A DNA stretch of 64,000 nt, from assembly GCA_038745625.1 (NCBI GenBank), contig JBCDLG010000001.1, forward strand, positions 12,817 to 76,816. The letters run 5' to 3'. Origin of the DNA: Parvularcula sp038745625. Lineage in GTDB: Bacteria > Pseudomonadota > Alphaproteobacteria > Caulobacterales > Parvularculaceae. Under the pieces are notes generated by a model, which worked only from the letters and a program-made list of their open reading frames with translations, was not told the origin of the DNA and did not search any database. Positions within the stretch are counted from its first letter, which is position 1. The number at the start of each line of letters is the position of its first letter. This document shows positions 35,764-45,347 of this stretch, piece by piece. A program made the translations under genes and the position numbers.

Positions 35764-35792
35764 AAGGGCGGCTTCGGCCGCCCTTTTCTTTT
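35764..35792 (+). terminator. intrinsic terminator of the Oar-like receptor
   Basis: A 9-bp perfect stem, AAGGGCGGC with GCCGCCCTT, closed by a UUCG tetraloop and followed by TTCTTTT. A textbook rho-independent terminator 28 bp after the stop. Confidence 0.93.
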
Positions 35793-35829
35793 GCTGGTAG
35801 GGTCACGGGCCATTGGCTAAGGCGCCGCC

Positions 35830-38499
35830 ATGCAGGACCTACCCAAGACCTTCGATCACGCAGAAGCCGAGCCGCGCCTTTACCAAGCGCAGGAAAAGTC
35901 GGGGCTTTTCGCGCCCCAGGGCGAGGGCGATCCCTATGCGATCGTCATCCCGCCGCCCAATGTGACCGGCAGCCTGCATGTCGGGCACGCGCTGAACACC
36001 ACGTTGCAAGACATTCTCTGCCGCTTCCGCCGGCGCCAGGGGCGCCGTGTGCTTTGGCAATTCGGTACCGATCATGCCGGCATTGCGACGCAAATGGTGG
36101 TCGAACGTCAGATGGCGGAGCGTCAAGAGCCTCATCGCCGTGACATCGGTCGCGACGCCTTTGTCGAGAAGGTGTGGCAGTGGAAGGCCGAGTCCGGCGG
36201 CACGATCGAAAAGCAGCTCCGCCGCCTGGGCGCGAGCCTTGATTGGTCCCGCGGCCGTTTCACCATGGACGAGGGGCTCTCGGCCGCGGTCCGGAAGGTG
36301 TTCGTTGAGCTTTACAATGAGGGCCTCATCTACCGCGACAAGCGGCTGGTGAATTGGGATCCCAAGTTCCAAACGGCCATCTCGGATCTTGAGGTCGAGA
36401 ACACCGAGGTGAACGGCCATATGTGGCGGTTTGCTTATCCGTTAGCAGACGGTCCTGTTGGCGCCGTCAGTGAAATCGTCATTGCCACGACCCGGCCTGA
36501 AACCATGCTGGGTGATGGTGCGGTGGCCGTACATCCTGACGATGAGCGGTATAAGGACCTCATCGGTAAGATGGTTCGTCTACCGATTGCTGATCGCTTG
36601 ATCCCGATTATCGCCGACGAGTATCCAGACCCTGAGTTTGGCTCCGGCGCTGTGAAGATCACCGGCGCGCATGACTTCAATGACTTTGAGGTCGCGCGCC
36701 GTCACGACATCCCGATGATCGTCCTCATGGACGAGGAAGCGCGGATGATCTCGACGCCAGAGAACCAGGTGCCGGAACGCTATCACGGTGTCGACCGGTT
36801 CGAGGCCCGCAAAATGGTGGTGGCTGAGATCGAAGAGCTGGGCCTCGGCCGCGGCGTCGACGATAAAGTCATTATGCAACCCTTTGGTGACCGATCCGGC
36901 GTGGTGATCGAACCCATGCTGACCGACCAATGGTATGTCGATGCCAAGACCTTGGCGGTGCCCGCGATTGAGGCCGTCAAGTCGGGTAAAACCCAGTTCG
37001 TGCCCGCCAATTGGTCAAAGACCTATTTCCAGTGGATGGACAATATCGAGCCTTGGTGCATTTCGCGCCAGCTTTGGTGGGGGCACCGCATCCCGGTGTG
37101 GTATGGCCCTGACGGAACACCATTCTGTGCGGAGCATGAGTCCGAAGCCCTTCGTATGGCGACGGAGCACTATGAGGGCGAGTCGGTGACACTGGTCCAA
37201 GACAGCGATGTGCTTGATACCTGGTTTTCCTCGGCGCTCTGGCCGTTCTCGACCCTCGGTTGGCCTGAGGAGACGAGGGAGCAACGGGAGTTCTATCCGA
37301 CCGCTGTGCTTTCGACGGCGTTCGACATCATCTTCTTCTGGGTTGCACGGATGATGATGATGGCGCTCCATTTCAAAAAGGACGTGCCCTTCGAAACTGT
37401 CTACATCCATGCCCTTGTCCGCGACGAGAACGGGCAAAAAATGTCGAAGTCCAAGGGCAATGTCATTGACCCGATGGAGTTTGTCGACGAATTCGGCGCG
37501 GATCCGTTGCGCTTTGCTCTCGCCGCGCAAGCGACCCAAGGCCGGGACCTCAGCCTTTCGAAATCACGTGTTGAGGGCTATCGAAACTTCCGGACCAAAC
37601 TATGGAACGCTGCGCGGTTCCTGCAGATCCGCGAGATCCCGATCACGGGCGTTAAAACCGATCCGTCCACGCTGAAACTGCCGCTTAACCGTTGGATGGC
37701 TCACGAAGCGGCAGCGATGGCGAAGGCAGTCGCCGAGGGTGTCGAGGCTTTCCGCTTCGACGATGCGGCGTCTGCGGTCTATCAGTTCACGTGGCGCACT
37801 TATTGCGATTGGTGCATCGAGCTTGCCAAGCCCGTGCTTGATGACGGCACGCCAGACGAGATCGCTGAGACCAAGGCGGTGCTCGGAGAGACACTCGAGG
37901 CGATCCTGGTGGCGCTGGAGCCGATGATGCCCTTCGTCTCACGCGAGATCTATGCCGCGATGAATGAAGGCAGCGCAGCCTTCGATGATCTTGGATGGCC
38001 CGCCAGCGACTTCTCTGATCCCGCCGCGGCCACTGAAATGGAAATGGCGGTCGCGCTGATCTCGGAGATCAGGAGCACACGGACGGAGGTCAATGTGCCT
38101 GTTGCGGCGAAGCTCTCGCTGCTGGCGGTTGGCGCGCCGCGGGACGTCCGCGATCAGCTCGCAGCGCAGGCGAGCGCCATCGGCCGTATGGCGCGGATCG
38201 AGGAGATCACCCATGCCGCGGAGCCGCCAAAAGGCGCCATTCAGTTCGTTAGCGAAGGCGTGACCTATGCGTTACCCGTGGCCGACGTTATTGATCTTGG
38301 TGCGGAGATGGCGCGTCTCGACAAAGACATCGCCGCCGCGCAAGGGCAGCTCAAGAAGGCCGAAGGCAAGCTCGGCAACGAGCGCTTTGTTGCGAAAGCG
38401 CCGCCGGAGGTGGTCGATGAGGAGCGGGCGCGCGTCGCTAAGTTCAGCGAGGAGCTGAAGCAGCTCGAAGCAGCCAAGGCGCGGCTCGCGGCGCTATAG
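35830..38499 (+). CDS. valS: valyl-tRNA synthetase
   Basis: 889-residue class I synthetase. HIGH motif as HVGH in PPPNVTGSLHVGHALN near residue 46, CP1 editing domain (about 190-350, TTRPETMLGD), KMSKS in GQKMSKSKGN near 538, anticodon domain, and the C-terminal coiled coil (about 830-889, ARLDKDIAAAQGQLKKAEGKL) typical of ValS. It follows the receptor's terminator and therefore has its own promoter. Its last 6 bp overlap the end of the convergent ggt gene. Confidence 0.97.
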   Translation: MQDLPKTFDHAEAEPRLYQAQEKSGLFAPQGEGDPYAIVIPPPNVTGSLHVGHALNTTLQDILCRFRRRQGRRVLWQFGTDHAGIATQMVVERQMAERQEPHRRDIGRDAFVEKVWQWKAESGGTIEKQLRRLGASLDWSRGRFTMDEGLSAAVRKVFVELYNEGLIYRDKRLVNWDPKFQTAISDLEVENTEVNGHMWRFAYPLADGPVGAVSEIVIATTRPETMLGDGAVAVHPDDERYKDLIGKMVRLPIADRLIPIIADEYPDPEFGSGAVKITGAHDFNDFEVARRHDIPMIVLMDEEARMISTPENQVPERYHGVDRFEARKMVVAEIEELGLGRGVDDKVIMQPFGDRSGVVIEPMLTDQWYVDAKTLAVPAIEAVKSGKTQFVPANWSKTYFQWMDNIEPWCISRQLWWGHRIPVWYGPDGTPFCAEHESEALRMATEHYEGESVTLVQDSDVLDTWFSSALWPFSTLGWPEETREQREFYPTAVLSTAFDIIFFWVARMMMMALHFKKDVPFETVYIHALVRDENGQKMSKSKGNVIDPMEFVDEFGADPLRFALAAQATQGRDLSLSKSRVEGYRNFRTKLWNAARFLQIREIPITGVKTDPSTLKLPLNRWMAHEAAAMAKAVAEGVEAFRFDDAASAVYQFTWRTYCDWCIELAKPVLDDGTPDEIAETKAVLGETLEAILVALEPMMPFVSREIYAAMNEGSAAFDDLGWPASDFSDPAAATEMEMAVALISEIRSTRTEVNVPVAAKLSLLAVGAPRDVRDQLAAQASAIGRMARIEEITHAAEPPKGAIQFVSEGVTYALPVADVIDLGAEMARLDKDIAAAQGQLKKAEGKLGNERFVAKAPPEVVDEERARVAKFSEELKQLEAAKARLAAL

Positions 38500-40260
38500 C
38501 GACGACCAGTCGTCGGCGGTGATGACGCTGCCCTCTCGCCGCGCGTCGGCGAAGGTGTCGACACCATCAGGACCAAGAACAAAGCCGTGGATCCCCGACG
38601 TCAAGGCTTGCCTGGTCACCTCATAGCCCTTGGCTTCGAGAGCGCTCGCGAGCGCGTCGCCGCCGTCCTCTTCCACCAGCAGGCGGCCGCGAGGGATCAC
38701 GACATGGGGCGCTGTGATCGCTTCACTGAGCGTTTCTCCCGCAAAGATGTGGGCCATCAGGGGTTTGGCGACATAGCTGATGATCGCCGGGCCGCCGGGG
38801 CTGCCGATGGCGGCATAGGGCGCGCCCGTTTCGTCGAAGACCATGACAGGTGTCATTGAACTCATCGGTCGCTTGCGAGGCCCCGGCGCGTTGGCAATCG
38901 GTTTGCCGTCGCGACCAGGATCGCGGGAGAAATCGGTGAGCTGATTGTTCAGCATCATACCGCCAGCCATCATCTGGCTGCCGAAGGGCATCTCCACCGT
39001 GGCTGTCATCGAGATGATGTTGCCCGCCGCGTCGCGGATCGAGAAATGCGAGGTCGCTGGCACTTCGTAAGAGTGGTCGTCGAGGAAGCCCTCTTTCACC
39101 GCGGTGCCCGCCGGCGCACCGGCCTCGACATCTTGAAGCGGAGCGGGGCCGATCATTTCCGCACGTTCTTCAAGATAGGCGCTGTCGATCAGCGCTGTCG
39201 TCAATGCTTCTGCAGACAGATCATCAGTTCCCATGGCAATCGGATCACCGAGATAGCGGCTACGGTCGGCATAGGCGAGGCGGGTCGCCTCGACATATTC
39301 GAGAAGGTTGTCTTCCGGTCCGCCTTCGACGCCTGCGTGGTCGAAGATCTGCATGATCTGGAGGAGCGTGACGCCGCCCGAGCTTGGCGGCGGCATGGAA
39401 CAGATCGTGTAGGTCTCGACCGGCGCACAGATCGGTGTGCGTTCGACCACCTGATAGGCAGTGAAGTCAGCCGGGGTCATGGTCTCCTCGCCGGTCTGGC
39501 TGTTCACCCGATCGATGATCGCGTCGGCAATCGGGCCGTCGTAAAAAGCGGCGGCGCCGCCTTGGGCGATGAGGGTCACACTGTCCGCATAGGCCTGATT
39601 GACCACAGTCTCACCGGGGGTCAGCGGCTTTTCATCCTCGCCAAAATAGATCTCACCGCCGGGCTCAAGCCGGATATTGCTCAGGCGCCCAGCATAGTAG
39701 CTCAGCCGTTGCGGCATGGCGAAACCTTCCGATGCCAGACGAATGGGCGCGTCGAAAAGAGAGCTCCATTCAAGGGCGCCATGCCGCTCATGCGCGAATT
39801 CAAGAAGTTCCACCGCGCCCGGCACGCCGGTCCCCAGGCCCGATCGCACAGCATCAAAGAACGCCATCGGTGATCCGTCGTCGGTTAAAAAGACATCCGG
39901 CGTCGTCGATGCGGGTGCGATCTCGCGGCCATCATAGGCGTGGAGCGTTCCCGTCTCGGCGTTGTAGTAGAGCATGAAGGCGCCGCCTCCGAGCCCGGAG
40001 GATTGCGGCTCCACCAACCCCAAGACGGTTTGGACCGCGACAGCCGCATCGGCTGCTGTTCCGCCGCGCGCCAGCACCTCGGCGCCCGCCTCGGTGGCGA
40101 GCGGGTGTGCTGCCGAGACGATCCAGGGAAGGGCTGCCGCGTCCTCCGCCTGGGGCACGTCCACCGCAAGGGGCGCGACCTCCGCGTTGTTGTCCGCCGG
40201 GTTCCCGCACGCGGCGAGGAAGGCGGCGGTGGCGGCGGCGAGGGCCAGTCTGCGGTCCAT
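38494..40260 (-). CDS. ggt: gamma-glutamyltransferase
   Basis: 588-residue Ntn hydrolase precursor that cleaves the gamma-glutamyl bond of glutathione in the periplasm and self-cleaves into two subunits. The signal region has a lipobox-like LAAC near residue 18, so it may be membrane anchored. The expected nucleophile is the Thr of ATSHFSIRD near 390; most relatives have TTHFS, so the second residue is Ser here. GGGAFML near 105, PPPSSGG near 300 and GSPGG near 490 are conserved. It is divergent from a DmpA-type peptidase gene and overlaps the valS end by 6 bp. Confidence 0.94.
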   Translation of the reverse strand: MDRRLALAAATAAFLAACGNPADNNAEVAPLAVDVPQAEDAAALPWIVSAAHPLATEAGAEVLARGGTAADAAVAVQTVLGLVEPQSSGLGGGAFMLYYNAETGTLHAYDGREIAPASTTPDVFLTDDGSPMAFFDAVRSGLGTGVPGAVELLEFAHERHGALEWSSLFDAPIRLASEGFAMPQRLSYYAGRLSNIRLEPGGEIYFGEDEKPLTPGETVVNQAYADSVTLIAQGGAAAFYDGPIADAIIDRVNSQTGEETMTPADFTAYQVVERTPICAPVETYTICSMPPPSSGGVTLLQIMQIFDHAGVEGGPEDNLLEYVEATRLAYADRSRYLGDPIAMGTDDLSAEALTTALIDSAYLEERAEMIGPAPLQDVEAGAPAGTAVKEGFLDDHSYEVPATSHFSIRDAAGNIISMTATVEMPFGSQMMAGGMMLNNQLTDFSRDPGRDGKPIANAPGPRKRPMSSMTPVMVFDETGAPYAAIGSPGGPAIISYVAKPLMAHIFAGETLSEAITAPHVVIPRGRLLVEEDGGDALASALEAKGYEVTRQALTSGIHGFVLGPDGVDTFADARREGSVITADDWSSL

Positions 40261-40321
40261 GCTTGCTCCTAAGGTGGCGGGCAGAGCACAACCTTGGCTG
40301 AGTGCGCGAGAGAGGCAAGCC

Positions 40322-41299
40322 ATGCCCACCGGTCCCAAGAACAGCATCACTGATATCAAAGGCTTACGGGTCGGTTGCGCCGAAGATGCCGCGGCGAAAA
40401 CGGGCGTGACGCTCCTCTTGCCGGAGGGTCGCTTGCGGGCGGCGGTTGATGTGCGCGGCGGTGCGCCCGGAACGCGCGAGACCGACACGCTGCGCCCCGG
40501 CGCGCTGGCCGATGAGGTGCACGGCATCGTCCTGAGCGGCGGGTCGGTTTACGGCCTCGCGGCGGCCGACTCGGTGTGCCGGATCTTGGGTGCGGCCGGC
40601 CGGGGCTACGGCATGGTGCAGCGGGAAGGGGTGCCGCAATCGCCGATCGTGCCAGCGGCCATTCTCTACGATCTCGCCAATGACGGGGACAAAGCCTGGG
40701 GCACAGAACCTCCTTATGCCGCGCTTGGCGAGGCGGCCTATCATGCCGCATCGGACGACGTGCCGCTCGGCAATGCTGGCGCAGGGCTGGGGGCAACGGC
40801 GGGGGCTTATCCCGGCGGGCTTGGCACTGCGTCCTGGGTCACAGAAGACGGGTTCACAGTCGCCGCCTTGGTCGCGGCCAACCCATTTGGCTCGCCTTAT
40901 GTGCCGGGGACGAACCAGTTCTGGGCCGCGCCTTTCGAGGTCGGTGCCGAGTTTGGCGGCAGGGGCTTCCCCAGCGAGGCGAGCGCATCGGGGCTGCCGC
41001 CTGACACCAAAATGGGCACCGCCACCAGGAGCAACACAACCGTCGCCATTGTTGCAACCGATGCTGACCTTCCAGTCACGGAGCTCGAGCGCTTCGCCAT
41101 CATGGCCCAGGACGGCCTCGCCCGGGCGATCCGCCCGGCGCATGCGCCCGTTGACGGCGATGTCGTCTTCGCAGTCACGACAGCGGCCAAAAAGATCAGT
41201 CTGCCGATGTTTATCGCCTCGGGCATGCTCGGCACGATCGCAGGGGACGTGCTCGCCCGGGCGATTGCGCGGGGCGTCTACGCCGCGAAGGAGGGTTAA
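40322..41299 (+). CDS. P1 (S58/DmpA) family N-terminal nucleophile peptidase
   Basis: 325-residue protein of the DmpA/BapA/L-aminopeptidase family, which cleave D- or beta-amino-acid N-terminal residues and are self-processed. Seen: the N-terminal ITDIKGLRVG, HGIVLSGGSVYGLAAADSV (near 65), NAGAGLGATAG (near 145), and the cleavage/nucleophile site TRSNTTVAIVATDA (near 240), where the serine is expected to become the new N-terminus. GAGAGAGG before the ATG at 40322 is a good ribosome site. It has no signal peptide, so it acts in the cytoplasm. Confidence 0.9.
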   Translation: MPTGPKNSITDIKGLRVGCAEDAAAKTGVTLLLPEGRLRAAVDVRGGAPGTRETDTLRPGALADEVHGIVLSGGSVYGLAAADSVCRILGAAGRGYGMVQREGVPQSPIVPAAILYDLANDGDKAWGTEPPYAALGEAAYHAASDDVPLGNAGAGLGATAGAYPGGLGTASWVTEDGFTVAALVAANPFGSPYVPGTNQFWAAPFEVGAEFGGRGFPSEASASGLPPDTKMGTATRSNTTVAIVATDADLPVTELERFAIMAQDGLARAIRPAHAPVDGDVVFAVTTAAKKISLPMFIASGMLGTIAGDVLARAIARGVYAAKEG

Positions 41300-41378
41300 G
41301 ACCACGCGTGAAACGCTATGTCTTGGCGCACTTGTGCCTGCGCATTAGTGTGGAACATCAACCGCGCAGGGTTTCGCC

Positions 41379-42791
41379 ATGTCCGATACGCCGCCAGGAT
41401 CAGAGAACGACGAACTCGGTCCTGAATTTGAGGAAGCGCTGCTTAAGCTGACGCAAGACCAATGCGTAGTGATCGCGGAGCGAGCGGCCTTGCGGGTCTT
41501 CCCGATCCATGCAGCCTCGTTCAAGACAGAATGGGATCGCGCCTCCCTCCTGTCGCACTGGCGCATTTTTCTTTTGACCAGCGCGCAAGCCAGGCCCGCT
41601 GGTCTTGACATCGTTGCTCCACTGCTAGTCGCTGGGGTCGCCGCCAGGGCCGCCGCCAGGGCCGCCGCCGTGGACACCGCCGGGGCCGCCGCCAGTTCCG
41701 CCGCCATGGATACCGCCAGGGCTGCCGCCTGGGCCGCCGCCAGCGCCGCCAGGGACGCCGCCAGCGCCGCCGCCAGCGCTGCCAGGGCCGCCAGGGCCGC
41801 CACCAGCGACGCCGCCAGGGACGCCGCCTGGGCCGCCGCCTGGGACGATCTGTCCGTGTTCGTAAAAGGTGGTAGTCTTGCACGGGCACCATTGTGGTCT
41901 TCGGATGAGGCGCCCCTCCACATTGGAGAGCGTCTTAAGACCTTTGAGGCCGGGGCCGCCGAGTCGGCCTGGGCGCTGATGGCGCAATGGTACGGGCATC
42001 AATTGAATGGGGGGTACCGAACGCCCTTTTTTGACCCGGCAGCGGAAGAGCAGCTGATCACCATGCCTGAGGCGTTTTGGGAGCGGATAAAGGACGCCCC
42101 CGACGCCGTCATGGCCGATATCGAAGCGATCCATCAGGGGCGCGAGCCCGCATGGCAACCCGGCGATACCGATGATCTGGAGGCAGACGACAATGACGAG
42201 GTGGATCCGCGAGGGGAAGAGCCGAGCACGGAAGACACTCCTCCTGCGCCCTCAGGACTGGAAGACGACCATGAAGGGACGGCATGGCGCCTGAGCGCCG
42301 CGCACCCGATCCTGAACCGCACCGAATGGGTGGCGATCCTCGACACTCCTCAGACGTCAGACCTTGTCGATGAGCTGATCGCCAGTCTCCGCCGGATCGC
42401 GCAGCGTATCGAGACAGAGAACAGCTTTTGCGATCAGGTGTCCGAGGCTGATCGTGAGATCTTGCGGGCGCTCTTGCGAACGATCGAGCGGCAGCTTGCG
42501 CCTGACCTCACATGCGATGGTGAGGACCTCGGTCCGCCCACCTCCGCCCAACCCAGACCGATCGGCAAGTTTGGCAAAAAGATGTTGGCCCTTACCGGCG
42601 AGGGACTTGAGAAGGGGGTGATCAAGACGATAGAATTATCCGTCGTCGGATCAGCGGCGTTGGCTCTCAGCGCGGCTATGGAACTCGACCTCGACGCTTT
42701 TTTCAAAACCGCGGTCAACCTCTTTAAGACCGCATTTGCCGATGTCCCCGATGACACACCAGGCGGCCCCGGCGATCCGCAAGGGGAATGA
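41379..42791 (+). CDS. alanine-repeat protein of unknown function
   Basis: 470-residue protein, family not recognised. N-terminal helical segment (about 10-75), then an Ala-rich repeat tract (about 85-155) in which A-A-x steps recur with Arg, Asp, Trp, Ser and Thr at the third position (for example SDAARDAAWAAAWDD). After it a globular part (about 155-250) contains LMAQWYGHQLNGG and FWERIKD, an acidic linker (about 255-300) rich in Asp/Glu/Pro, and a helical C-terminal domain (about 305-470) with one possible membrane segment near 430 (SVVGSAALALSAAMEL). The coding frame is supported by the continuous sense of both flanks; the opposite-strand frames over the repeat are artefacts. Confidence 0.75.
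   Translation: MSDTPPGSENDELGPEFEEALLKLTQDQCVVIAERAALRVFPIHAASFKTEWDRASLLSHWRIFLLTSAQARPAGLDIVAPLLVAGVAARAAARAAAVDTAGAAASSAAMDTARAAAWAAASAARDAASAAASAARAARAATSDAARDAAWAAAWDDLSVFVKGGSLARAPLWSSDEAPLHIGERLKTFEAGAAESAWALMAQWYGHQLNGGYRTPFFDPAAEEQLITMPEAFWERIKDAPDAVMADIEAIHQGREPAWQPGDTDDLEADDNDEVDPRGEEPSTEDTPPAPSGLEDDHEGTAWRLSAAHPILNRTEWVAILDTPQTSDLVDELIASLRRIAQRIETENSFCDQVSEADREILRALLRTIERQLAPDLTCDGEDLGPPTSAQPRPIGKFGKKMLALTGEGLEKGVIKTIELSVVGSAALALSAAMELDLDAFFKTAVNLFKTAFADVPDDTPGGPGDPQGE
41638..41850 (+). repeat. GC-rich tandem-like repeat encoding alanine tract
   Basis: Imperfect 9- and 15-base units built on GCCGCC plus AGG, GAC, TGG or AGC recur across about 210 bp within the alanine-repeat gene. 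They encode A-A-R, A-A-D, A-A-W and A-A-S steps. The tract is prone to slippage, so length may vary between strains. Confidence 0.75.
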
Positions 42792-42818
42792 TAGGCCCGT
42801 TTCAGCCGTGCCCAAGAC

Positions 42819-42895
42819 TGGCGACCCCTGCAGGACTCGAACCTGCAACCGTCGGATTAGAAGTCCGGTGCTCTATCCAGTTGAGCTAAGGGGCC
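42819..42895 (-). tRNA. tRNA-Arg(TCT)
   Basis: On the minus strand a full 77-nt cloverleaf: acceptor GGCCCCT with AGGGGTC (one G-U pair), D-arm around AGCTCAACTGGATAGAGC, anticodon arm GGA-CTTCTAA-TCC with anticodon TCT, T-arm TGCAGGTTCGAGTCCTGCA, discriminator G and encoded CCA. Reads AGA and AGG, rare codons in this genome. Confidence 0.96.
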
Positions 42896-42932
42896 ATTGG
42901 GTCGCAGCCCATAGCACGGGTTGGGCTGGGCG

Positions 42933-43241
42933 CTAGTGCGTCCAGGGCTTTCGGCGCGCCGCGGCGAAATTGTCGGCATAGGCCTTGAGGACCGGGGTCT
43001 GGTCAGCGGGCTCAAAGACCTGATGGGGGATGCCGTGGTCTTTGGCGTACGCGACGGCTTGCTCTTTGGTCTCGAAATGCAGGTGGACCTGCCCCGCCTG
43101 GGTGTCATCCGCGCTGGTCCAGCCCATCAGCGGATCGACCCGCTTGGCAAAGCGCGGCTCGAACTCAAGGACCCAGTCCTGCGACTTCCCCTTGCCGGAC
43201 TGCATCGCGGTGCGGGCGGGGCGGTAGATGCGAGCGAACAT
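42933..43241 (-). CDS. ETC complex I subunit, NDUFS4-like
   Basis: 102-residue homologue of mitochondrial NDUFS4 (18-kDa AQDQ subunit), an accessory complex I subunit found in alphaproteobacteria. Conserved: ARIYRPARTAMQSG at the start, WVLEFEP near residue 23, DPLMGWTSADDT near 36 and FETKEQAVAYAKDHG near 56. It is just upstream of tRNA-Arg, 37 bp away on the same strand. With the orphan nuoE at 0.4-1.0 kb this shows complex I parts scattered outside one operon. Confidence 0.93.
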   Translation of the reverse strand: MFARIYRPARTAMQSGKGKSQDWVLEFEPRFAKRVDPLMGWTSADDTQAGQVHLHFETKEQAVAYAKDHGIPHQVFEPADQTPVLKAYADNFAAARRKPWTH

Positions 43242-43297
43242 GGCTTTTGTGATGGGGCAGGCCGCGGTTCAGCGCAAGACGTTGAGCTGTCGCCGCC

Positions 43298-45181
43298 TCA
43301 TTCGGTTGCGTATCTGCTGTCAGCGATGAACAGCCGAGTGTTGAGATAGATTGCTCCATCGACTGTGAGGTGGGCCTCGTCCCAGGCCACCGGGGCAAAT
43401 CCGTCGTGGCTGGGAATGACCACAACACAGGCATGACTGGTGTCGCAAAAGACGTCGAGCGCGCTGACAAAGGCAATTCCGGTGTCTTCTGCTATGCTTC
43501 GCAGGCGCTGATCCAAGGCCGCTATGTCCGACTGGTCAATGTTGCTCGCGTAAGGACCTTTCAAATGGATACGCTGACGAAAAAGAACTTTGGGGAGGCT
43601 GGGGCGGTAGTGCGGCACCCCGCCGACCAAGATGATGTTCTTCGCCCCAACCGAACGCATCATAAGAATGGATCGGTGCAGAGACTCCAGCGCTTCCTCA
43701 CGGTATGAGGCCCAATTAGCATGCAGAATAACCGTATGCTGGTTATTTTGGGCAAGGAATTCCAAGTTTGTGGCGTTCACCGCTGGGCACAAGGGTCTCC
43801 GGTGGACCTCAACGTCAAAGTCGATCAACGGCGGGCAACTTGATGCAGCTCTTTGGATAAAGCTGTAGCCAGTGGCTGAAAAGCCGCTTGCTAAGGCGGC
43901 GGCATGGCTGTCGCCCCATATCATGTAGCCCGTACCATCGATGTCAGAGCACGATGGATCAAACGCATCAGGACCCTGGTGTTCGGTAAGAAAACAGGTG
44001 CCTTCGCGATAGGGGCCCTGGCGCGGATAGTCTTTATACGCAAGAATCTCTTTTTGTGCTGCGGTGAGCCTGAATTCGTACCCTCGTGTGACATGGCCCG
44101 TTACGCCGACAGCTACCAAAGTGAGCAGGCCGAATAGGGAGCTGAGGAAGACGTGCTTCCTGTTCTTGAGGATCGATTCGTTCCCTCGAAATGGCGCTTC
44201 AACGAACCGCCAGCTGCCATAAGCCAAAGCAATCGATAAAGCCGCCAGAAGAAGAAAGCCGCCGGTTGAGACGTCTTCGGGGCTAGTGATGCGCGCAAGC
44301 GCGAATAGAGGTTGGTGCCAGAGATAGGCCGAATAACTTATCAGCCCGATGCCGACCATAGGCTTTGTACTGAGTATACGAGCAGTGTACGTATCTTTGC
44401 CGGCAAACAAGATGATCAAAACGACGCCGATAACGGGCAGAAGCGCATAAACACTTGGGAAAGGGGTGCCGCTTCCATAAAAAAAGATGGAAACAATGAT
44501 GGCCGTCAGGCCAACAGCTGAAAGAGTATTGTTCCCCCGTACACCGTGCTTGGCCACCATGAAGGCCGCGAGCGATCCTGCGAACAACTCCCAAGCACGC
44601 GTGGGGGCCAAGTAGAAGTTGGCGTCGGGCTTATGCCTCCATCCCCACTCGCTTAGCGCGAGGCTCATGAGAGCAATAGCGACGATGGTCCAGAATACAC
44701 GGTCGCGACCCGCGGCCCATAGGAGCAAAAGAAAGACTGGGAATAGAAGATAGTATTGCTCTTCAACCGCTAGGCTCCAGGTGTGCAAGAGTGGCTGCTC
44801 CTCAGAGGCGGCAGCGAAATATCCGGTTTCGCGCCAAAAAAGGATATTGGAGACGAAAAAACTGACCGCCACGATGCTACGAGAGTAGTTTGCTAACTCA
44901 TCCGGCAGTAGGAAGATGAAGAAGAGAGGAAACGTCACGGCAATAACGAAAAAGAGAGCGGGTAATATTCGCCTGGCCCTTCTCTCGTAAAAGCGAGTGA
45001 TACTGAAGTTTCCTTTCTCAAGATCGTTGATCAAGATTGTCGTGATGAGGTAGCCGCTGATCACGAAGAACACATCGACACCGACGAAGCCCCCGCCAAA
45101 GACCTCTAGACCGGCGTGGAATAGGATCACGGGGACGACAGCGACAGCCCTTAAACCATCAATTTCGGTCCGATACTTCAC
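43298..45181 (-). CDS. acyltransferase_3 / SGNH-hydrolase fusion (OafA/YrhL-like)
   Basis: 627-residue polytopic inner-membrane acyltransferase. Ten or eleven helices occupy about residues 1-380 with the family marks YRTEIDGLRAVAV at the start, FVGVDVFFVISGYL near 35 and FYERRARRILPA near 65. The C-terminal SGNH domain (about 390-627) has GDSHAAAL (near 425) and the catalytic DEAH (WDEAHLTVDG near 605). Such proteins O-acetylate exopolysaccharide, LPS or peptidoglycan. G+C is about 53-55%, clearly below the ~62% of neighbours, and it lies between two tRNA genes, suggesting horizontal origin. Confidence 0.92.
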   Translation of the reverse strand: MKYRTEIDGLRAVAVVPVILFHAGLEVFGGGFVGVDVFFVISGYLITTILINDLEKGNFSITRFYERRARRILPALFFVIAVTFPLFFIFLLPDELANYSRSIVAVSFFVSNILFWRETGYFAAASEEQPLLHTWSLAVEEQYYLLFPVFLLLLWAAGRDRVFWTIVAIALMSLALSEWGWRHKPDANFYLAPTRAWELFAGSLAAFMVAKHGVRGNNTLSAVGLTAIIVSIFFYGSGTPFPSVYALLPVIGVVLIILFAGKDTYTARILSTKPMVGIGLISYSAYLWHQPLFALARITSPEDVSTGGFLLLAALSIALAYGSWRFVEAPFRGNESILKNRKHVFLSSLFGLLTLVAVGVTGHVTRGYEFRLTAAQKEILAYKDYPRQGPYREGTCFLTEHQGPDAFDPSCSDIDGTGYMIWGDSHAAALASGFSATGYSFIQRAASSCPPLIDFDVEVHRRPLCPAVNATNLEFLAQNNQHTVILHANWASYREEALESLHRSILMMRSVGAKNIILVGGVPHYRPSLPKVLFRQRIHLKGPYASNIDQSDIAALDQRLRSIAEDTGIAFVSALDVFCDTSHACVVVIPSHDGFAPVAWDEAHLTVDGAIYLNTRLFIADSRYATE

Positions 45182-45347
45182 GATGAAGGTCCTTAGATAA
45201 CGGGATGATAATCAAGGGTCATCGCCCCAATTCTCGAAGAACGCCTGGCCGAAGAACAGCGTATACGTGATCTTTCGTGTTGGTGCTACAGTAACACGGT
45301 GTTTCTTAGGCGGTGTCGTGAGGGCTTTGTTTGTGTCCTTGGGCCGC

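Noticed and set aside
41521..42158. Long minus-strand frames rich in Trp/Arg/Pro or Gly over the alanine repeat
   Set aside because: They arise from the GC-rich repeat read backwards; neither flank looks like protein and no ribosome site is present.
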